64,000 nucleotides of DNA, from NCBI GenBank assembly GCA_963969495.1, contig OZ018330.1, positions 66,970,907 to 67,034,906 of the forward strand. Reading direction: 5' to 3'. Made by a program: the position numbers and the translations under genes. Position 1 is the first letter of the stretch; the number at the start of each line of letters is the position of its first letter. Positions 12,140 to 23,043 of this stretch are shown piece after piece. Below the pieces are notes generated by a model. The model ran no database searches. It was given only the letters and a program-made list of their open reading frames with translations, and was not told the origin of the DNA. The stretch comes from Ceratothoa steindachneri (lineage: Eukaryota; Arthropoda; Malacostraca; Isopoda; Cymothoidae).

Positions 12140-13115
12140 CAAGTTGGATAGAGAACTTGCTAAGTCGCAGACGGCAATGGGTGGTGTTGAATAGACAGGC
12201 TTATGAATGAGTGCACGTTACTAGCCGTGTTCCTCAAGGTTCTGTACTGGGACCACTACTCTTCATCATCTTCCTCAATGACATGGCCAGTGACATGGTT
12301 GCGAAGATTTCTAAATTTGCCGATGATACCAAGCTTGGTATAAACGTCGCAAAGGAAGGAAATACTGCCCGCCCTCAAGATGATCTTTGGAAGATGGAAG
12401 GGGGGGGGGGGTTCGGACACGTGGCAAATGCCTTTTAACGTGAACAAATGCAAAGTGATGCATATGGGCCACCGAAACCACCAATCTCAGTATATCCTTA
12501 AGGGCATTTCTCTCGAACCCACTGAAATTGAGAAGGACTTGGGTGTAACTATCATTAGTGATCTCAAGTTCTTAAGGCAGTGTATTGAGGCAGAGAAGAG
12601 AGCCCAAAGGATGTTAGGTTATATAAAGCGACAATTTAGATATCGGAACAAGGAGATAGTACTGTGTTTGTATAACTCCCTTGTCCGACCACACCTGGAG
12701 TATGCCGTACAATTTTGGAGCCCTTCGCTTCGAAAGGATATCACAAGATTAGAATGTGGCTAACAGAGCAACCAAACTGATTCCCTCTATCAGACACAAG
12801 AGTTACGAAGATAGATTACGGGAATTAGACTTGTTCTCGCTTGAGACCCGGAGACTGCGGGTTCAGCTTAGCGAAGTGTTCAAAATACTTCAAAATACTA
12901 CATTGTAGACTACAGGGATATTTTTAAACTTAGCTAGAGCAGAACGAGAAATGACGGCTACAAACTTGAACTGAAGCGTTACCAGCGTGATTGGTGTCGG
13001 AAATTTCACACGCACTTCCAGTAGAAGTTGTCAACAAAGATTCTGTTGTACAGTTTAAGTTGAGACTAGACAATGTCTTGAAAAGTAGCCGCTTGGAGAT
13101 TTGAAGCGTGGCGCG
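12140..13115 (+). pseudogene. CR1-like non-LTR retrotransposon, RT C-terminal half
   Basis: This is the 3' half of an ORF2 reverse transcriptase. Motifs in order: WIENLLSRRRQWVVLN upstream of the palm (12,150-12,200), VPQGSVLGPLLFIIFLND (12,229-12,282), the intact catalytic box KFADDTKLG near 12,315, MPFNVNKCKVMHMG (from 12,433), EKDLGVTI near 12,530, and the thumb segment YNSLVRPHLEYAVQFWSP (12,670-12,725). A Trp-to-stop change lies near 12,208. A frameshift sits at a G-run near 12,400, and stops accumulate after 12,760. The pattern fits CR1/L2-group elements better than family 1, because there is no RNase H. The 5' part is missing, as expected for a 5'-truncated insertion. Confidence 0.75.
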
Positions 13116-13710
13116 AGTGTTCTTCTAGAGCGTTAATCTGACCATTTAGATGACTGCGCCTGCTCAAGTGTTAACTCACAGGTAACCTCTTTGAATGGAT
13201 CGTAAAGTCTACTAGGGTGCCTCTTTTCCTTGTTAATCTCTCTCTCTCTCCCACCCAACCCTTCCCTCGAACACAAATAAACAAACGTTCCCTTCAAAGG
13301 AAAAACGAAGCTCCTTCCCCAAACCCAATTGGTCATGCCCACTTTCTTTAACCATATAAAATAAGCAGATTTCATCCTCAGATCATCAGATTCACATTAT
13401 TCCTACACAGTCCATCACTTTGTCTTCGTGACTGTGATCCGTCCATCTTTGGTGTATGGCATTCACAAGCAGTACAGCCCTTCATCTTTAAATATCAAAA
13501 TCAAAATAAAGTTACTTTTTATTAAGTCATTTATAAAAATCCAAACAAGAGCTTATTTGGGGGACACCCTCAAGAACGAAGAACGAACTAGAACCATTTA
13601 GCAGAGAAGGAATATTGTCTCGTTTCGGAAGTGGTGACCCCACCACTATCAAAGCATCAACTACTCATCTTGCTACAAGTATCAACCAACTACAACCTCT
13701 CTCACTATGG

Positions 13711-13711
<1 letters not shown>
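13116..13711. other. No recognised feature
   Basis: This stretch links the CR1-like fragment to the (TA)n tract. A short minus-strand open frame (13,133-13,375) overlaps a CT-rich run and has no recognisable product. Confidence 0.35.

Positions 13712-13771
<60 letters not shown>
13712..13771. repeat. (TA)n microsatellite, left of the Penelope-like module
   Basis: An uninterrupted TA dinucleotide tract of about 60 bp that borders the Penelope-like element on its 5' side. Confidence 0.95.
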
Positions 13772-13774
<3 letters not shown>

Positions 13775-14546
13775 TTACCCTGATTGGTTTATATCGTCTG
13801 CTCATTTTGCAGCTAGGAAAACATTCTATGGTAATAAGCCTTCCCGCACTAACGACTTCAATAAATGTATATCATTGCTATTTAATAATAAATTAAATAG
13901 TTTAAAGGACATATTTGGAAAAGCGGGTATTAATCTAGCCTTTAAATATAATAATTCCTTAAACCAATTGATGATGGCCAGGATACCCAAAGAACATCAT
14001 AACATAGGAGTATATGCAATACCATGCAACGATTGGCATAAAGTTTATATAGGGAAAACGGGGACAAATATAGACAAGAGATTGTACGAACACAAAAGAG
14101 ATATTAGAGTGGGCAGCGAAAGCAGTGGAATATTTTGCCATGTTAGAGACAAGAATCATACGATCGATTTCAATGGAAGTAAAATGGTATTTAAATCGGC
14201 TAACTATGTTAAGAAAAGAATCGTAGAATCGAGCTTGATATCGTCAGTTCCTAATTTAAATCTATCTGAAAGTCAATTTTCTTTTAATCCTGTAATAATA
14301 AAGCATATAAACAAAATAGTTAAATGTCAGCCCTTCAATATGTTTAGGCCTAACTCCCCCCTAGATTAGCCACAAGTAGGGGATTAAGGGAAAAAAGAGG
14401 GGATATTGTGTTATGCTTATATGCATTCTCTTATATTTTCTACCCAGTGTCAGTTGAAAAAGGGTGTGAGATACACCGAAACTGTTCTGAAGTATATTGT
14501 CTTCGGAGAATGTGATTTAATTCCTCATCTTTTCTTGCGATATTGC

Positions 14547-14548
<2 letters not shown>
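13772..14548 (+). mobile_element. Penelope-like element, 3' part with GIY-YIG endonuclease
   Basis: The open frame at 13,875-14,369, which extends upstream in related frames to about 13,780, encodes a GIY-YIG nuclease-type domain. It contains IGVYAIPCNDWHKVYIGKTG (14,008-14,067), then the helix residues DKRLYEHKRDIR, and a His-containing segment HVRDKNHTIDF. The nuclease nicks target DNA for this retroelement class, in which the domain lies C-terminal to the reverse transcriptase. The RT itself is absent, so the copy is 5'-truncated. The frame closes with a TAG at 14,367, and about 180 bp of 3' UTR follow, with a stem-loop near 14,463-14,482. (TA)n tracts flank it on both sides. Confidence 0.75.
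13875..14369 (+). CDS. GIY-YIG endonuclease domain of Penelope-like element (partial)
   Basis: About 164 codons are uninterrupted, which is long for the surrounding decayed material. The GIY-YIG signature appears as V-Y-A-I ... V-Y-I-G-K-T (residues about 46-65), followed by a conserved Arg (DKRLYEHKR) and a Glu further on (KRIVESSLI). The N-terminal 40 residues, with KYNNSLNQLMMARIPKE, resemble the linker between RT and nuclease in Penelope-like proteins (recognition from memory). The nominal start is not a true start; the protein would normally be longer. It could retain nuclease folding, but without the RT it is not autonomous. Confidence 0.65.
   Translation: MLFNNKLNSLKDIFGKAGINLAFKYNNSLNQLMMARIPKEHHNIGVYAIPCNDWHKVYIGKTGTNIDKRLYEHKRDIRVGSESSGIFCHVRDKNHTIDFNGSKMVFKSANYVKKRIVESSLISSVPNLNLSESQFSFNPVIIKHINKIVKCQPFNMFRPNSPLD

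Positions 14549-14603
<55 letters not shown>
14549..14603. repeat. (TA)n microsatellite, right of the Penelope-like module
   Basis: An uninterrupted TA tract of about 55 bp directly after the 3' UTR of the Penelope-like element. Confidence 0.95.
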
Positions 14604-14604
<1 letters not shown>

Positions 14605-14774
14605 TAGCAGAGATACTTGTCGTTGCCAGGGTAAAATGTGCGTTCGAAATAGAGTAAGACCGATTTGATCATTTTCTTTTGTAATTCTTCTCAAACAATA
14701 CATATTCTCATTCAATAAACTAAACTTAATTTTGTTCAACAATGCTACAGAACTTTTTGGTGCACAATATTGTT

Positions 14775-15224
14775 TGTGATGCTTATTTTTGTAATAGCAT
14801 TGTAATTATTTGGCTAATCCTAACGAGATTTTAAACCTTTGTAATGTTTTATATTCATGTCGGATTATAAAATTGCTAAAGTCCTCCTATGGATAGCCCG
14901 GGAATTATTTGGGTTTAGCAATAACATAATAACTACTCGGTTGATTCTAAAGAAATTTGAAACCATTATGTTGTTTTACATTCTCTTTCGAATGCTATAA
15001 TTGATAAAGTCCTCCCAAGGATAGCTCGGGATTTTTTTTTAGCTATAACATATTAATGGTTTGCCTGATTGTAACGAAGTTTGAAACCATTATGTTGTTT
15101 TTCAATAACTTTCGAATTATATATTTGCCAAAGTTTTCCCAAGGTTCGCCAGGGAATTATTTTGTTTTGACAATAACATCCTAACTATTCGGTCGATTTT
15201 AAAGAAATAGCAAACCATTATGTT
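14775..15224. repeat. Satellite array, left part (~125-bp monomer)
   Basis: About three to four imperfect tandem monomers. A landmark phrase AAAGTCCTCCCAAGG recurs near 14,876, 15,005 and 15,129, giving a period of 123-129 bp. Each unit also has a CGGxxGATTxTAAxGAAAT segment and a run resembling ATGTTGTTTTACATTCTCTTTCGA. The array stops at 15,224 at the LTR boundary and resumes at 21,117. Confidence 0.85.
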
Positions 15225-16420
15225 TGTGAGGGAATTCCACGTGTAATCTCTTGTCCATTTCGAACCTCCATGCGCTGTAGAAGGCTCTGTTAGGCTTAAA
15301 TGTTAAGCCTACCTCCCCCATCATCCCTTCCGCAAGCTGTAGCCTCGAACCGCGTCCACCACGATTCACCTTTACACGGGCTAGGATACCCTCGGCAAGA
15401 AGATTCGAGGCCATTCGAGAGTAGAACTGTTTCCCACTAACCCCCCCTCCCTCCGCGAGAGAGCCTCAGACATATATATTGCTTGTTTCCCATGAAACCG
15501 ACACAGAGTTGAGAAGTCTCGTCTGGACCCCAAGAAAATTCCCCTAGTTCCAAGTAACCCCCCCTCCCTCCGCGAGAGAGCCTCAGACATATATATTGCT
15601 TGTTTCCCATGAAACCGACACAGAGTTAAGAAGTCTCGTCTGGACCCCAAGAAAATTCCCCTAGTTCCAAGTCAGGTGCTAACAACAAAGCAAAGTGACA
15701 GCTGAACTATTCTTGTGTATTGGAATTAGCCCCAGTCAGTGAGGTTATTCCATTTACCGATCGCTACCGACTGATTTTTCTGACTTCTCTCGTCAACTCC
15801 TGTCAAAGCCCTCCTCGTTTGCCCCTCGTTTTCGTGTGGCCAAAATACTCTCCCCTGAACAGGACGTTACCGCCCCCGCCCTTTTTTTGGAGAACCGCCA
15901 TCACTTTAACATCCCGCTCAGTAGCTTCGAGCGGCCTCGCTTCACGTTGAGAAGACATCCGTGAAGCCTTACCCTGACGTCTCACCCGGAATCTTCTGTA
16001 AGCCAACCCCTCTTCTTCTCCAGTAACCCATTTACGTTAATTCCCCCCCCCCCATTTGAATAGTCTCCTCCCGTAAGACCTTAAGTTTTAACTTCATAGT
16101 CTGATTCATAACTACAATCCTCCCCCCCTCCCTTCGTTCATCTGATGTAATTTTGTCCTTTTATTCTCTGATGTAATTTTTGCCCATTATTTCTCCCATT
16201 ATTTTTATGTAAATAAAATTATATTTTTGTACATTCCTCTTTAAATAACCTTGAGCTTTGACATTGCCCATAATATACCTGACCTCGTTGCACTCTTATC
16301 TAGTTGTTTCTACCGGCGAAACTAGTAGTGTTCCGTCCTTTTTCAGGTCGCCTTTAAGTTATGGTCCCTCCTCCATAGATATAATATGGCATTGATGTAA
16401 TGTAATGTCGTACTACGACA
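15225..16420 (+). repeat. 5' LTR of the gypsy-type element
   Basis: The LTR is about 1.2 kb, starts with TG and ends with CA (ACTACGACA near 16,412-16,420). It aligns along its length to 19,322-21,116 after removal of the mariner there. An AATAAA lies at 16,212-16,217, in the second half of the LTR. A 117-bp segment is tandemly duplicated (15,438-15,554 and 15,555-15,671). I could not identify a primer binding site with confidence in the AT-rich sequence that follows. Confidence 0.85.
15438..15671. repeat. 117-bp tandem duplication inside the 5' LTR
   Basis: Two nearly identical units (15,438-15,554 and 15,555-15,671) begin TAACCCCCCCTCCC and end CCTAGTTCCAAG. I see one difference (TTGAG against TTAAG). 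The corresponding region of the 3' LTR is partly lost to the mariner insertion, so it is not clear whether the duplication predates integration. Confidence 0.9.
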
Positions 16421-16872
16421 TATATATTTATCAATATACATATTATATAAATTTGGTGTCACGTGTGTTTGGTGTTTTTACGAACCCGTGTCATTTTAAT
16501 TTCGACATTAAAAGTTCCCTTGTTATTCACGTATATCCCTTTTATTTTAATTTTTTTTATTGTACTGGCAGTAGGCAAGTTCAAGTTAATTGAATAGGGA
16601 TAGAGCGTTAATCTATCTAGATTTTGTGTCAGACTTCAGGTAATTAATTTTATTTTACTGTGTTTGAATTTTGGAGACTCTTCTGGTTATTAATCCAAAA
16701 GAGTTAAGGTATTTGGTGTCCTAATTCCGGGAGGACCATTTTATTTTATTTTTCGCTCAGAAACACCAGAGGTAGGTAGCTGTATTAATTTTTTTTTGTG
16801 AACAAGGCCTTCAGTCCCTCAGTTAACCGCGTAACAATGTGACCCTTCGAAAAATTTAAGAGTTAAGGTGAA

Positions 16873-17858
16873 ATGTTAGGTCTTTTGGGCAAAGAACTGT
16901 TAAATTACGTACAGGAGAACAAACTGAAGATGGAGATGGAGGAGAACAAACTGAAAATGGAAATGAAAGAGAACAAGATGGAGATGGAGAAGAACAAGAT
17001 GGAGATGGAGAAGAACAAAATGGAGATGGAGAAGAACAAAATGGAGATGGAGAAGAACAAAATGGAGATGGAAGAATGTGAACAAATTAGGCAGCATGAG
17101 CTGGAAATGAGCCGAAATCAAATGGATTCTCAGTCCATCGGTTCCCAGGCTGAAATTCCCCAAATTCCTCAGGGCACTTTCCCGCTTTTAATGATGGAGA
17201 GGACTTTGGGTCATTTTTGATCCATTTTGAGAGAAACTTTCAGATCAATAAATGGGGTCTCGAAAATGATGGCGTCGCTCGCTTACTCCCCCTCCTAAAT
17301 GACAAGTTAAGGGATATCTTCGTATCCCTTCCCCCGGAAGCAACTTTGGACTATTCCACGTTAAAGTCCGGAAAGCCAGCCGTTGTTCATATGAATGGCG
17401 AATTCTACCGCTCCCGATTCCGCCAGGATAGGATTAGCCCTGGCCAAATATTTCGACAACACGGGTACATCCCTCAAAGACACCTTCAGTGCTGGCTGGA
17501 TGCATGCAAGATTCCCCAGGTCTACGAGTCCCTTAGGGACCTCTTCCTTAGGGATCAGCTTTTAGCTGCCGTGGCTCCAGAAATTCTCGCCTTCATTAAG
17601 GATCAACGTTGCGCCACTTTCAAGGAGTGCTTGAAAGAGGCCGATATCTACGCGGGTAGTCACGATTTATACCCTAAGGATGTTAAAAAGGCTCTCCAAT
17701 CGCCCCCCATAACTAAATTTTATGGTTCTAAGACCCCCGTTAAATTGGTTCCAAGATTCACACAAGTTCTTAGTCCCTCGAAGCCAAGAAACTTTCATCC
17801 ATCTGAACACCGAGACATTAAGCCCCTAGTTTCTTCTCCTCCGGTTGTGCCGTACTAA
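16873..17858 (+). pseudogene. gag of the gypsy-type element (frameshifted)
   Basis: Gag forms the particle that packages the element's RNA. The first frame (16,873-17,220) begins MLGLLGKELL and then has a Lys/Glu/Met-rich heptad-like repeat (KNKMEME, several copies) predicted to be a long coiled coil. A frameshift near 17,205 leads into a second frame (to 17,858) that contains FERNFQINKWGLEND and LLNDKLRDIFVSLPPEA. This part resembles the capsid-like domain of gypsy gag proteins. A zinc-knuckle-like sequence follows at 17,874-17,915 in a shifted frame (C-Y-T-F-G-V-P-G-H-Y-R-T-N-C), where the second Cys of the usual CX2CX4HX4C is Phe. Confidence 0.75.
16910..17080. repeat. 21-bp coding minisatellite in gag
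   Basis: Tandem 21-bp units built on GAGATGGAGAAGAACAAxATG encode seven-residue repeats of a coiled coil. The later units are nearly identical, which points to recent slippage or unequal exchange. Confidence 0.85.
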
Positions 17859-18792
17859 AAGAACTCGATCGTCTGCTACACCTTCGGAGTTCCAGGCCAT
17901 TACCGCACGAACTGTCCTCAAAACTCCCGATTCGCACACTCTTAGTCCCACCAAGTGCACCAAATCTTGGCCGGCCCTGATCCTCCTCCGTCGCCTCAGG
18001 AGACTCCCGATGCTCCCTCGCCCGCCAAAGACCCAGTCCATCAGGTAAACTTTCTTTTTAATGGGAACAACCCTGGTGGATTGAAGTTCGAGAACGGCAC
18101 TGTGAACGGTCGCCGAGTATCTACCCTCGTCCGTGACACCGGGTGCACCTGTATTATAGTGCATGAGGACCTACTCTCACCTGTTAGCCCCGACCACAAG
18201 AAATTTGCGGTGGTCTACGACTACCTTGGCAGGTCCAGTCTTTTCCCAGTAATTCGTTGCCACATCGAGTGTGACTATATGTCCGGTTGGGCCGAAGTGG
18301 TGGCAGCCTCAATCCAGTTCTGCTCCGTTTTGTTTGGTCAGAACCCTGTAATTCACGACTATCCCGTGGCCCAGCCTGTGATTACCCGTACACAGGCAGC
18401 CCTGGAATCCCATGCACCCGTTACCCTGGAGACCCCTATTGACCCGGAGTTCCAAGCCCTCCGGAGCGACAAGTTTTCCCGCGCCCAGAAGGAGTGCGCA
18501 ACTCTTCCCCCCCTTTGGGAGAAAACTAAAGCCCTCGAGCGTGATTCCACTCGAGGTAACAAAAGAGTGTCGTATCTCGTCAAGAAGGACTTATTGAGAG
18601 GTATAAGACCTACTTTGACCTTAATTCACGACAACGAAAATTCAAACCTTGCGCGGAGGTGCTGGTGCTACTTCCCACGGGAGGCAACAAAATCCTTAGC
18701 CAGTGAAAGGGACCCTACCCCGTCCTCGAGAATAGAGGACCCGTGGATTACCTCATCCATGCTCCGGTGGGAGCGAAGGTTTCCACGTGAAT

Positions 18793-18983
<191 letters not shown>

Positions 18984-19309
18984 TTTTTTGGGGGGGGTCG
19001 ACTAAATGTTTAGTCTTTATTTCCATATTTATGCCTCCATTTAATTGTATTTTTTTTAGGCCCACTAAAATGTCGCCAATGCTCTCCTGTGATTTTTCTT
19101 TTGTTTAAAATTGTACTAGTTAAATTCTCTAGAATTAACATGTTTAAGGCTTATGTCGGTAAATTCCCCGCTGAGCTCAGATTTACGTTTTTTTTTGTTT
19201 GTCTACACCTGTCGTAGCAGGTCAGAATTTCCCTAGACCTTTGATAATTCTAGTTTGACGGGTGGGATGATCCTTTCCTACGCAAATGCTCTGTATAGTA
19301 TCATCTTTC

Positions 19310-19319
19310 GGGTGGGAGA
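19310..19319 (+). promoter_or_regulatory. Polypurine tract of the gypsy-type element
   Basis: GGGTGGGAGA lies two bases before the 3' LTR start, where plus-strand DNA synthesis of LTR retrotransposons is primed. Confidence 0.65.
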
Positions 19320-19321
19320 TA

Positions 19322-21116
19322 TGTGAGGGAATTTCACGTGGAATCTCTTGTCCAGCACAGAACCTCCATGCGCTGTAGAAGGCTCTGTTAGGCATAAATT
19401 GCTAAGCCCCCTCCCCCTCCCTTCCACAAGCGGTAGCCTCAAACCAAGTCTATCACAATTAACCTTTACACGGGCTAGAATAGCCTTGGCAAGAAGATTC
19501 GAGCTCATTCGAGGCAGTAGCTGATCGCAGATAGTCAGTCACAAATATTCCAACAATGGAGAAGGTTGAGCACCGTGCAGTGATCAAATTTTTTACCAAG
19601 AAAGGCAAGAATGCAAAAGAGATCCATGAACGCATGGTTGCAGTGTACACCGACTCAGCCCCTTCCTATGCAGCCATTGCTCGCTGGAAAAGAGAGTTCC
19701 GCCATGGTCGTTAGTCCATTGTAGGTGACCCCCGTCCAGGACGCCCGTCAGACGTGACCAACGAGGATAATGTGTCCCTTGTGGAGAGGATCATCCTTGA
19801 AAATCGATCGGTGAAGGTCGAAGAAATCGAGAGACAACTTGGAATATCACATGGAAGTGTTATCAACATCATCCACGAAAATTTGGCTGTGACCAAGGTC
19901 TCTGCCCGTTGGGTCCCTAGAAGACTCACGCCCCATGATCGACTTCAACGTCGTCAAGGCTCACAAGGCCAGAGTTGCACAAGCTGCCCTGCGCGAGTTC
20001 GGAATCGAGGAGCTCAATCATCCTCCCTACAGTCCAGATCTGGACCCCAGCGACTACTTTTTATTCCGCTAGCTCAAGGCTGCACGGCGTGGACGCCGGT
20101 TTGGGGACAATGAAGATGTCCAGCTCGCCGTCCAGGAACGGATTAAACATCAGTCGGGAGATTTCTTGTTGTCGGGAATTCGAAGCCTCAGAGTCAAGTG
20201 GCACAAGTGCATTGAAGTCAATTGTATTTATATTGAAAAATAATTATGACACTTTTCCTCATATCTCGTTTCCTTATATCCGAATTGCAAAACTTATTGA
20301 CCACCCCTCGTATATTGCTTGTTTCCCATGAAACCCACACAAGGTTGAGAAGTCTCGCCTGGACCCAAGAAGATTCCCCCTAGTTCCAAGTCAGGTGCTA
20401 ACAACAAAGCAAAGTGACAGCTGAACTATTTGTGTATTGGAATTAGCCCCAGCCAGTGAGGTAATTCCATTTAGCTATCGCTACCGAGCGATTTTTTTGA
20501 CTTCACTCATCAACTCCTGTCGAAGCCCTCCTCGTTCACCCCTCGTTTTCGGGCGGCCGAAATACTCGCCCCTAGACCGGAGGTTTACCGCCATCTCCCT
20601 TTTTTTTGGAGAACCGTCATCACTTTAACATCCCGCTCAGAAGCTTCGAGCGGCCTCGCATCACGTTGAGAAGACATCCGTGAAGCCTTACACTGACGTC
20701 TCACCCGGAATCTTCTGTAAGCCAACCTCTCTCTCCCTCCAGTAACTCATTTGCGTTAATTCCTCGCATTTGAATAGTTTCCTCCCGTAAGACCTTAATT
20801 TTTAACTTCATAGTCTGATTCATAACTACAATTCCCCTCCCTTCGTTCATCTCATGTAATTTTGTCCTTTTATTTTCTGATATAATTTTTGCCCATCATT
20901 TCTCTCATTATTTTTATGTAAATAAAATTATATTTTTGTATATGCCTCTTTAAATAACCTTGAACTTTGCCATTGCCAATAATATACCTGACCTCATTGC
21001 ACTTTTATCTAGTTGTTTTACCCGTCGAAACTAGTGGCGTTCTATGCCCTTAAGTTATTGGTCTCTCACCCATAGATATAATATGGTATTGATGTATGTA
21101 ATGTCATACGACGTCA
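19322..21116 (+). repeat. 3' LTR of the gypsy-type element, interrupted by mariner
   Basis: It begins TGTGAGGGAATTTCACGTGG like the 5' LTR and ends CGACGTCA at 21,116, immediately followed by resumed satellite sequence. Homology to the 5' LTR breaks at about 19,513 and resumes at about 20,311 (TATATTGCTTGTTTCCC). The gap holds a mariner copy, and about 175 bp of LTR upstream of the insertion point are missing. Confidence 0.85.
19514..20310 (+). mobile_element. Deleted mariner (family m1) in the 3' LTR, left end missing
   Basis: The copy contains a transposase start (ATG at 19,557, MEKVEHRAVIKFF...), a helix-turn-helix region (EEIERQLGISHGSVINII, from about 19,817), and then an internal deletion near 19,955-19,965. 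The deletion removes the catalytic core and joins to the region before the third catalytic Asp (IEELNHPPYSPDL in another frame). An in-frame stop lies near 19,713. The right terminal repeat (GCAAAACTTATTGACC..CCTCG) ends at 20,310, followed by TA. The left terminal repeat is lost together with LTR sequence. It matches the copy at 40,965-41,897. Confidence 0.85.
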
Positions 21117-22400
21117 ATGTGGTTTTTCATTCTCTTTCGACTAATCGAATGTCCAAATTCCTTTCAATTATAGTCTGAGAATTATTTTGTTTCAGCAATT
21201 ACATAATTATTCGGATGATTTTAACGAAATTTGAAACCCTTATTTTGTTTAACATTATCTTTCGAAGGATGGAATGGCTGAAGTCTTTCCAAGGTTAGCC
21301 AGGAAAATATTTTGGGCGGAGCTATAAAATCATACCTATTAAGCTGATTTTAACGAAATTTGAAACCCTTTGTTTTTTTTTAGTTTCTCTTTTCAATGAT
21401 ATAATTGCCATAGTCTTCCAATAGTCTGGGAATAATTTTATAACTATTTCGCCGATTTCATTGAAATTTTATACACATGTTGTTTCACATTGTATTTCAA
21501 AAGATTTCTTTGAAAAGTTCGTTCCAAGGTTAGTCCGGGAATTATTTTGTTTTGGCAATATCATAACTATTCGGCCGATTCTAACGAAATTCAAAACCCT
21601 TATATTGTTTTACATTCTCTTTCGACTGATAGAATGGCCAAAGTCCTGCAAATTATAGCCCGGGAATTTGGTTTTGGCAATAAAATCATAACTATTCGGT
21701 TGATTTCAATGAAATTTAAAATGTTAATATTGTTTTCATTTTCTTCCGAATGATAGAAAGGCCAAAGTTCTCCTAAGTATAGCTCGGGAACTATTTTGTT
21801 TTGGCAATATCATTATAACTATTCAGCCAATTTTAAGCAAATTTGAAACCCTTATGTTGTTTTACATTCTCTTTTGAAGGATTGAGTGGTTTAAAGTCCT
21901 TCCAAGGTTAGCCCGGAATAAAGTTGTTTTAGCAATGTCAGCATAATTATTTTGCCAATTTTAACGAAATTTGAAATCCTAAATCTATTTTACATTCTCT
22001 TTCAAATGATATAATTACCAACGTCCTCCCAAGTTTAGTTCAATTCTAACGAAATTTGAAACCGTAATGTTGTTTGACAGTGTTTTATATTTTGTGAGGC
22101 TATAACCTCATAACTTTTATGCCGATTTTAACGAAATTTTGAACCCTTTTGTTGTTTTACATTGAATGATAGAATTTCTAATCTCCTGCTAAGTTTAGTC
22201 TAGGTATAATTCTCTTTCGAATAATATAATTGTCAAACTCCTCCCGAGGTTAGCCTGTTTATTCTTTAGTTTTGGCAATAACGTCATAACTATTCTCCCT
22301 ATTCTAACGAAATTTGAAATCCACATGTACATTTACATCCTCTTTCGATTGATAGAATTCCCCAAACCTTCTCATGGTTAGTCGGGGAATAATTAAAAGT
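21117..22400. repeat. Satellite array, right part (~115-130-bp monomer)
   Basis: About ten imperfect tandem units. Each carries variants of TTTTAACGAAATTTGAAACC, ACATTCTCTTTCGAATGATA, CCAAAGTCCTCCCAAGG and TTAGCCCGGGAAT. It is the continuation of 14,775-15,224, separated only by the LTR retrotransposon. Short open frames in it are by-products of the repeat. Confidence 0.85.
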
Positions 22401-23043
22401 TTTTAAGGTCTTAAGGTCATTGTAGGGGAATCGACCCTCTCCCTACTTGCTCAGTTAAGACACGGGACGTTGACCACAAAACATCCTAGTCGTGAAGACG
22501 CTTTGGTTCAATTTCTAACCACAGCCACTTGGCCCTCGTTCCTATAAAAAGCAGAGCGGTTAAAACTGCAATATCTTCCCTAAGAGTATGCATTCAATTT
22601 CACCTCAAGTGTGAAATTCATGACGCGTCTCCCTGAAGCCCGAAGGTATATCAGGACCAGATGTTTGACTTGGTGACGATGTATATATTTCAAAACTTGG
22701 GAAAAACTGGGTAGAATACGTGAGTTAGCCAGGATACGAAGTCCTCTGCAAGAGGCCAGGCTACCAAGAAAAGGGACTAAGCAGCAGCTCACCCTCGAGC
22801 TAGTTCCTGGTTATCAAACCGAACTTTAAGTTAACTTGATCAAATTCAACTTACTCTCGTCAGAGAAGCCACCCCCAGCCACCCTCTATCCTTGTGTATC
22901 ACAGAGCACGGAGATAGGCCTCACCCTTGAGGAAGACTGGAACCAAGAAGAAGCTCATCCTGGAGCTAGTTCCCGGTGGTAACACCGAACTTTAAGTTAA
23001 CTTGATTTAAGCTTCAAGTTCAACTTACTCTCGTCAGAAAACC
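22401..23043. other. Unassigned sequence with a duplicated ~90-bp module
   Basis: Two related modules lie at 22,785-22,870 and 22,953-23,042. Both contain AGCTAGTTCC, ACCGAACTTTAAGTTAACTTGAT and TTCAACTTACTCTCGTCAGA. No reading frame of note is present. A weak tRNA-like pattern (CTTGCTCAGTTAAG near 22,445 and GGTTCAATTTC near 22,504) could be a tRNA-derived SINE head, but I do not call it. Confidence 0.45.

Noticed and set aside
15381..15650. Minus-strand frame with an internal protein repeat
   Set aside because: The repeat is the 117-bp LTR tandem duplication, and 117 is divisible by three by chance.
16900..17163. Minus-strand frame with repeated HLHFVLL units
   Set aside because: It is the complement of the 21-bp gag coiled-coil repeat.
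22440..22530. tRNA-derived SINE head (CTTGCTCAGTTAAG and GGTTCAATTTC)
   Set aside because: Both boxes are weak, acceptor and T stems are not convincing, and no second copy is seen in the window.
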